DNA from: Variovorax sp. dw_308
Lineage (GTDB): Bacteria; Pseudomonadota; Gammaproteobacteria; Burkholderiales; Burkholderiaceae_C
DNA: 64,000 nt
NCBI RefSeq assembly: GCF_019207085.1
Contig: NZ_JAATOM010000024.1
Span: forward strand, 1 to 64,000
Reading direction: 5' to 3'
The notes under the pieces were generated by a model. The model saw nothing but the letters and a program-made list of their open reading frames with translations. It was not told the DNA's origin and did not search any database. The position numbers were made by a program, and so were the translations under genes. Below, piece after piece: positions 62,557 through 64,000 of this stretch; position 1 is the stretch's first letter, and each line of letters starts with the position of its first letter.

Positions 62557-63165
62557 TTAGCGAACGACGACCGTCACGCGCCGGTTGCGCGGTTCGTCCA
62601 CGTCGGGGCCGGTTTGCACGGCCAGGTCGCGCGAGCCGCGGCCTGCAGCCTCGACACGGTTTGGCGGGAATCCGCGCGCGATGAGCATGTCGCGCACCTG
62701 CGATGCGCGCTGGAGCGATAGCGTGTCGTTCTGGGCGGCCGCGCCGGTGGTGTCGGTGTGGCCGGTGACCACGATGTCGCCACCGCTGCGGGCGACCGCG
62801 GCAACCAGCAGGTCCTGCAAGTCCTGCTGCGACGCCGCCGCCAGCGCGGTGCCGCCCGCCTCGAAGTAGAGGGTGTAGCGCTGGGCCTTGGGCGGCGCCA
62901 TGTCGAACAGCGTGCCGTTGGCCTTGCGGACTTTCGCCGGGTCGGCCTGGTCGACCACGGGAGGGCCGCTGGCGCTCAGTGGCGCCTCGGCACGTTCAAA
63001 GGGCTTGCCCAATACTTTCTCGCCACCCTTCGACGCCACGACCACGGCCGAGGGCGTGCCGTCTTCCTGGGGCAGCAGCACGACGCGGGTTCCCGGCGTG
63101 GAGCAGGCGGCGAGCAAGAGCGCGCAGCAGGCGGCAAGGCAAAGACTGATTCGACCTTGGATCAT
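62557..63165 (-). CDS. OmpA/MotB-domain lipoprotein
   Basis: A 202-aa protein with a lipobox (LLLAAC near residue 21). The OmpA-like C-terminal domain has TLYFEAGGTAL, VTGHTDTTGAAAQND, LSLQRASQVRDMLI and GRGSRD, so it would bind peptidoglycan. It overlaps the FecR-like gene by 4 bp (ATGA) and is downstream of it. Confidence 0.88.
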   Translation of the reverse strand: MIQGRISLCLAACCALLLAACSTPGTRVVLLPQEDGTPSAVVVASKGGEKVLGKPFERAEAPLSASGPPVVDQADPAKVRKANGTLFDMAPPKAQRYTLYFEAGGTALAAASQQDLQDLLVAAVARSGGDIVVTGHTDTTGAAAQNDTLSLQRASQVRDMLIARGFPPNRVEAAGRGSRDLAVQTGPDVDEPRNRRVTVVVR

Positions 63166-63683
63166 TGGGGCTCCACCTCGACGATGAAGTCGGTGCCCCG
63201 GATGCCGATGGTCGCGGTCTGGGTTTCGATGCGAACCGCATCGGGATGCGACTTGCCGATCAGGCCGGTGATCATTCGAAGCGAGCCGCGCAGCAGCGCA
63301 ACCAGTACGTTGCCATCCTGCGTGGTCGATTCGTAGCTGAAGCCCTTGAGATCGAGCCGCGATGACGGGCCGATCACGAGCACGGTTCCATCGCGCAGGA
63401 CCACGCTGGCGCCGGAGTCAGGCCCGGTGACCACGCGCTCGACGGGCGACACCTCATCGCCGGTGCGGGCGGCGCGCATCACGCCATTGGCGTCGAGCAG
63501 CTTGACGTCGCCGCGCAAGTTCTTGACAAAGCCGGCATGTGTGGGTGTGGCGGGCGTTGGCGCGGCGGGCGTGGCCGGCGCGGCTGGCGCGGCTGGCGCG
63601 GCTGGCGCGGCTGGCGTCTGTGCCGAGGCGGTGGCCGTTGCGCAAACCAGTGCGAACAAGGCCAAGCCAGTTCTTATATTCAT
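63162..63683 (-). CDS. FecR-domain periplasmic protein
   Basis: A 173-aa secreted protein. The signal peptide ends near TASAQ. A Pro/Ala-rich stretch follows, coded by a 9-bp tandem repeat, and the FecR-like beta domain holds VKNLRGDVKLLDANGVMRAARTGDEV and GIRGTDFIVEV. It is not next to a FecI sigma gene; with OmpA-like partners such proteins serve unknown envelope roles. AAGGGGGTATTTC precedes the ATG. Confidence 0.85.
   Translation of the reverse strand: MNIRTGLALFALVCATATASAQTPAAPAAPAAPAAPATPAAPTPATPTHAGFVKNLRGDVKLLDANGVMRAARTGDEVSPVERVVTGPDSGASVVLRDGTVLVIGPSSRLDLKGFSYESTTQDGNVLVALLRGSLRMITGLIGKSHPDAVRIETQTATIGIRGTDFIVEVEPQ
63577..63612. repeat. 9-bp tandem repeat in the FecR-like gene
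   Basis: Four perfect copies of GGCGCGGCT, and the minus strand gives repeating Ala-Pro-Ala. Copy-number change would keep the frame and only alter the length of the linker behind the signal peptide. Confidence 0.75.
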
Positions 63684-63796
63684 GAAATACCCCCTTCTCT
63701 CTGTTCATCGAGCTTCTATATCCGTCGATGGTACGCGACCTTGGGGCGGTCTGTCGCCGGACATAATCAACGCCTCGAGGCCTCGTTTCGCTTCCC

Positions 63797-64000
63797 GTGC
63801 CCTCCAACGACTCCCATTTCCCCGCAACTTCCGCGTCCGCGCCGCTGAGCCCGGCTGCGTGGCTGCGCTGGTCGATCGCAGTGGCTTTGCTCACCATCGT
63901 CCTCAAGGGGCTGGCTGGCTACCTCACGAATTCGATGGGCCTGATCTCGGATGCGATGGAGTCGTTCGTGAACCTGGCGAGCGCGATGTTTGCGCTGGCG
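63797..64000 (+). CDS. Cation diffusion facilitator (5' part, cut by window end)
   Basis: 68 codons from a GTG. After a Ser/Pro-rich soluble tail, LRWSIAVALLTIVLKGLAGYLTNSMGLISDAMESFVNLASAMFALA gives transmembrane segments 1 and 2. The SDAMESFVN motif carries the metal-site Asp of CDF transporters for Zn, Co or Fe. The remainder lies outside the window. Confidence 0.85.
   Translation, partial: MPSNDSHFPATSASAPLSPAAWLRWSIAVALLTIVLKGLAGYLTNSMGLISDAMESFVNLASAMFALA

Overview
The window is GC-rich (high GC at third codon positions throughout), densely coding and free of tRNA or rRNA genes. Gene content and sequence style point to a beta-proteobacterium of the order Burkholderiales, most like Comamonadaceae and probably Variovorax or a close relative. 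The pointers are a Bug/TctC-type solute-binding gene, an SAH riboswitch before ahcY, a TPP riboswitch before thiC, a double-length UvrA, and the family of GC-rich palindromic intergenic repeats containing CCCCCTTGAGGGGG. This is inference from the sequence alone.

Region 1 (1-9951) is a membrane-lipid stress regulon. An ECF sigma factor and a ChrR-type zinc anti-sigma factor form an operon (5964-4739, minus). It is divergent from an FAD oxidoreductase, a DUF1365 protein and a cyclopropane-fatty-acid-synthase-like methyltransferase (6171-9951). A second methyltransferase operon, with DUF2878, DUF1295 and DUF6134 proteins, lies at 880-3914, and a DUF2177 protein at 4295. Three promoter-like sites with the same layout (TGATC[C/T], 18-nt spacer, TA-rich -10) sit before the sigma operon, the FAD operon and the first methyltransferase operon, which ties them into one autoregulated regulon.

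Region 2 (9876-15359) holds thiC under a TPP riboswitch, a glutathione transferase, a PncC/CinA-type amidase, two small unknown proteins and an AraC-family regulator. Region 3 (15489-28602) is a leucine/isovalerate degradation (liu) cluster: isovaleryl-CoA dehydrogenase, thioesterase, acyl-CoA ligase, both methylcrotonyl-CoA carboxylase subunits, methylglutaconyl-CoA hydratase and HMG-CoA lyase. It is interrupted at 24857-26658 by a less GC-biased AAA-ATPase/TOPRIM (DUF4276) pair that resembles an anti-phage module.

Region 4 (28764-33131) carries YbaK, DUF1289, a DsbA-like isomerase, an MFS transporter and msrB-msrA. Region 5 (33349-39474) is a 2041-aa tandem UvrA with four ABC domains, carrying palindromic elements in frame at four linker positions. 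Region 6 (39531-41575) is decaying: a Bug-family gene with one TAG stop and a broken Fic gene next to AT-rich palindromes. Region 7 (41720-49939) holds an amino-acid permease with an amidohydrolase, prfC with a HAD phosphatase, an MFS transporter and a secreted protein.

Region 8 (50210-54231) is the methyl-cycle operon: SAH riboswitch, ahcY, a TlyA-type methyltransferase, metF, then rlpA. Region 9 (54281-64000) is housekeeping: rlmJ, rplM-rpsI, erpA, a DHA2 exporter, anmK, an M23 peptidase, tyrS, OmpA-like and FecR-like proteins, and the start of a cation diffusion facilitator cut by the window end.

Best leads for follow-up are the ECF/ChrR lipid regulon with two distinct CFA-like enzymes, the in-frame palindromic elements in uvrA and in the DUF1365 gene, the CFA gene that ends inside the TPP aptamer, the 118-bp partial duplication at the start of the carboxylase alpha gene, and the ATPase/TOPRIM insertion.
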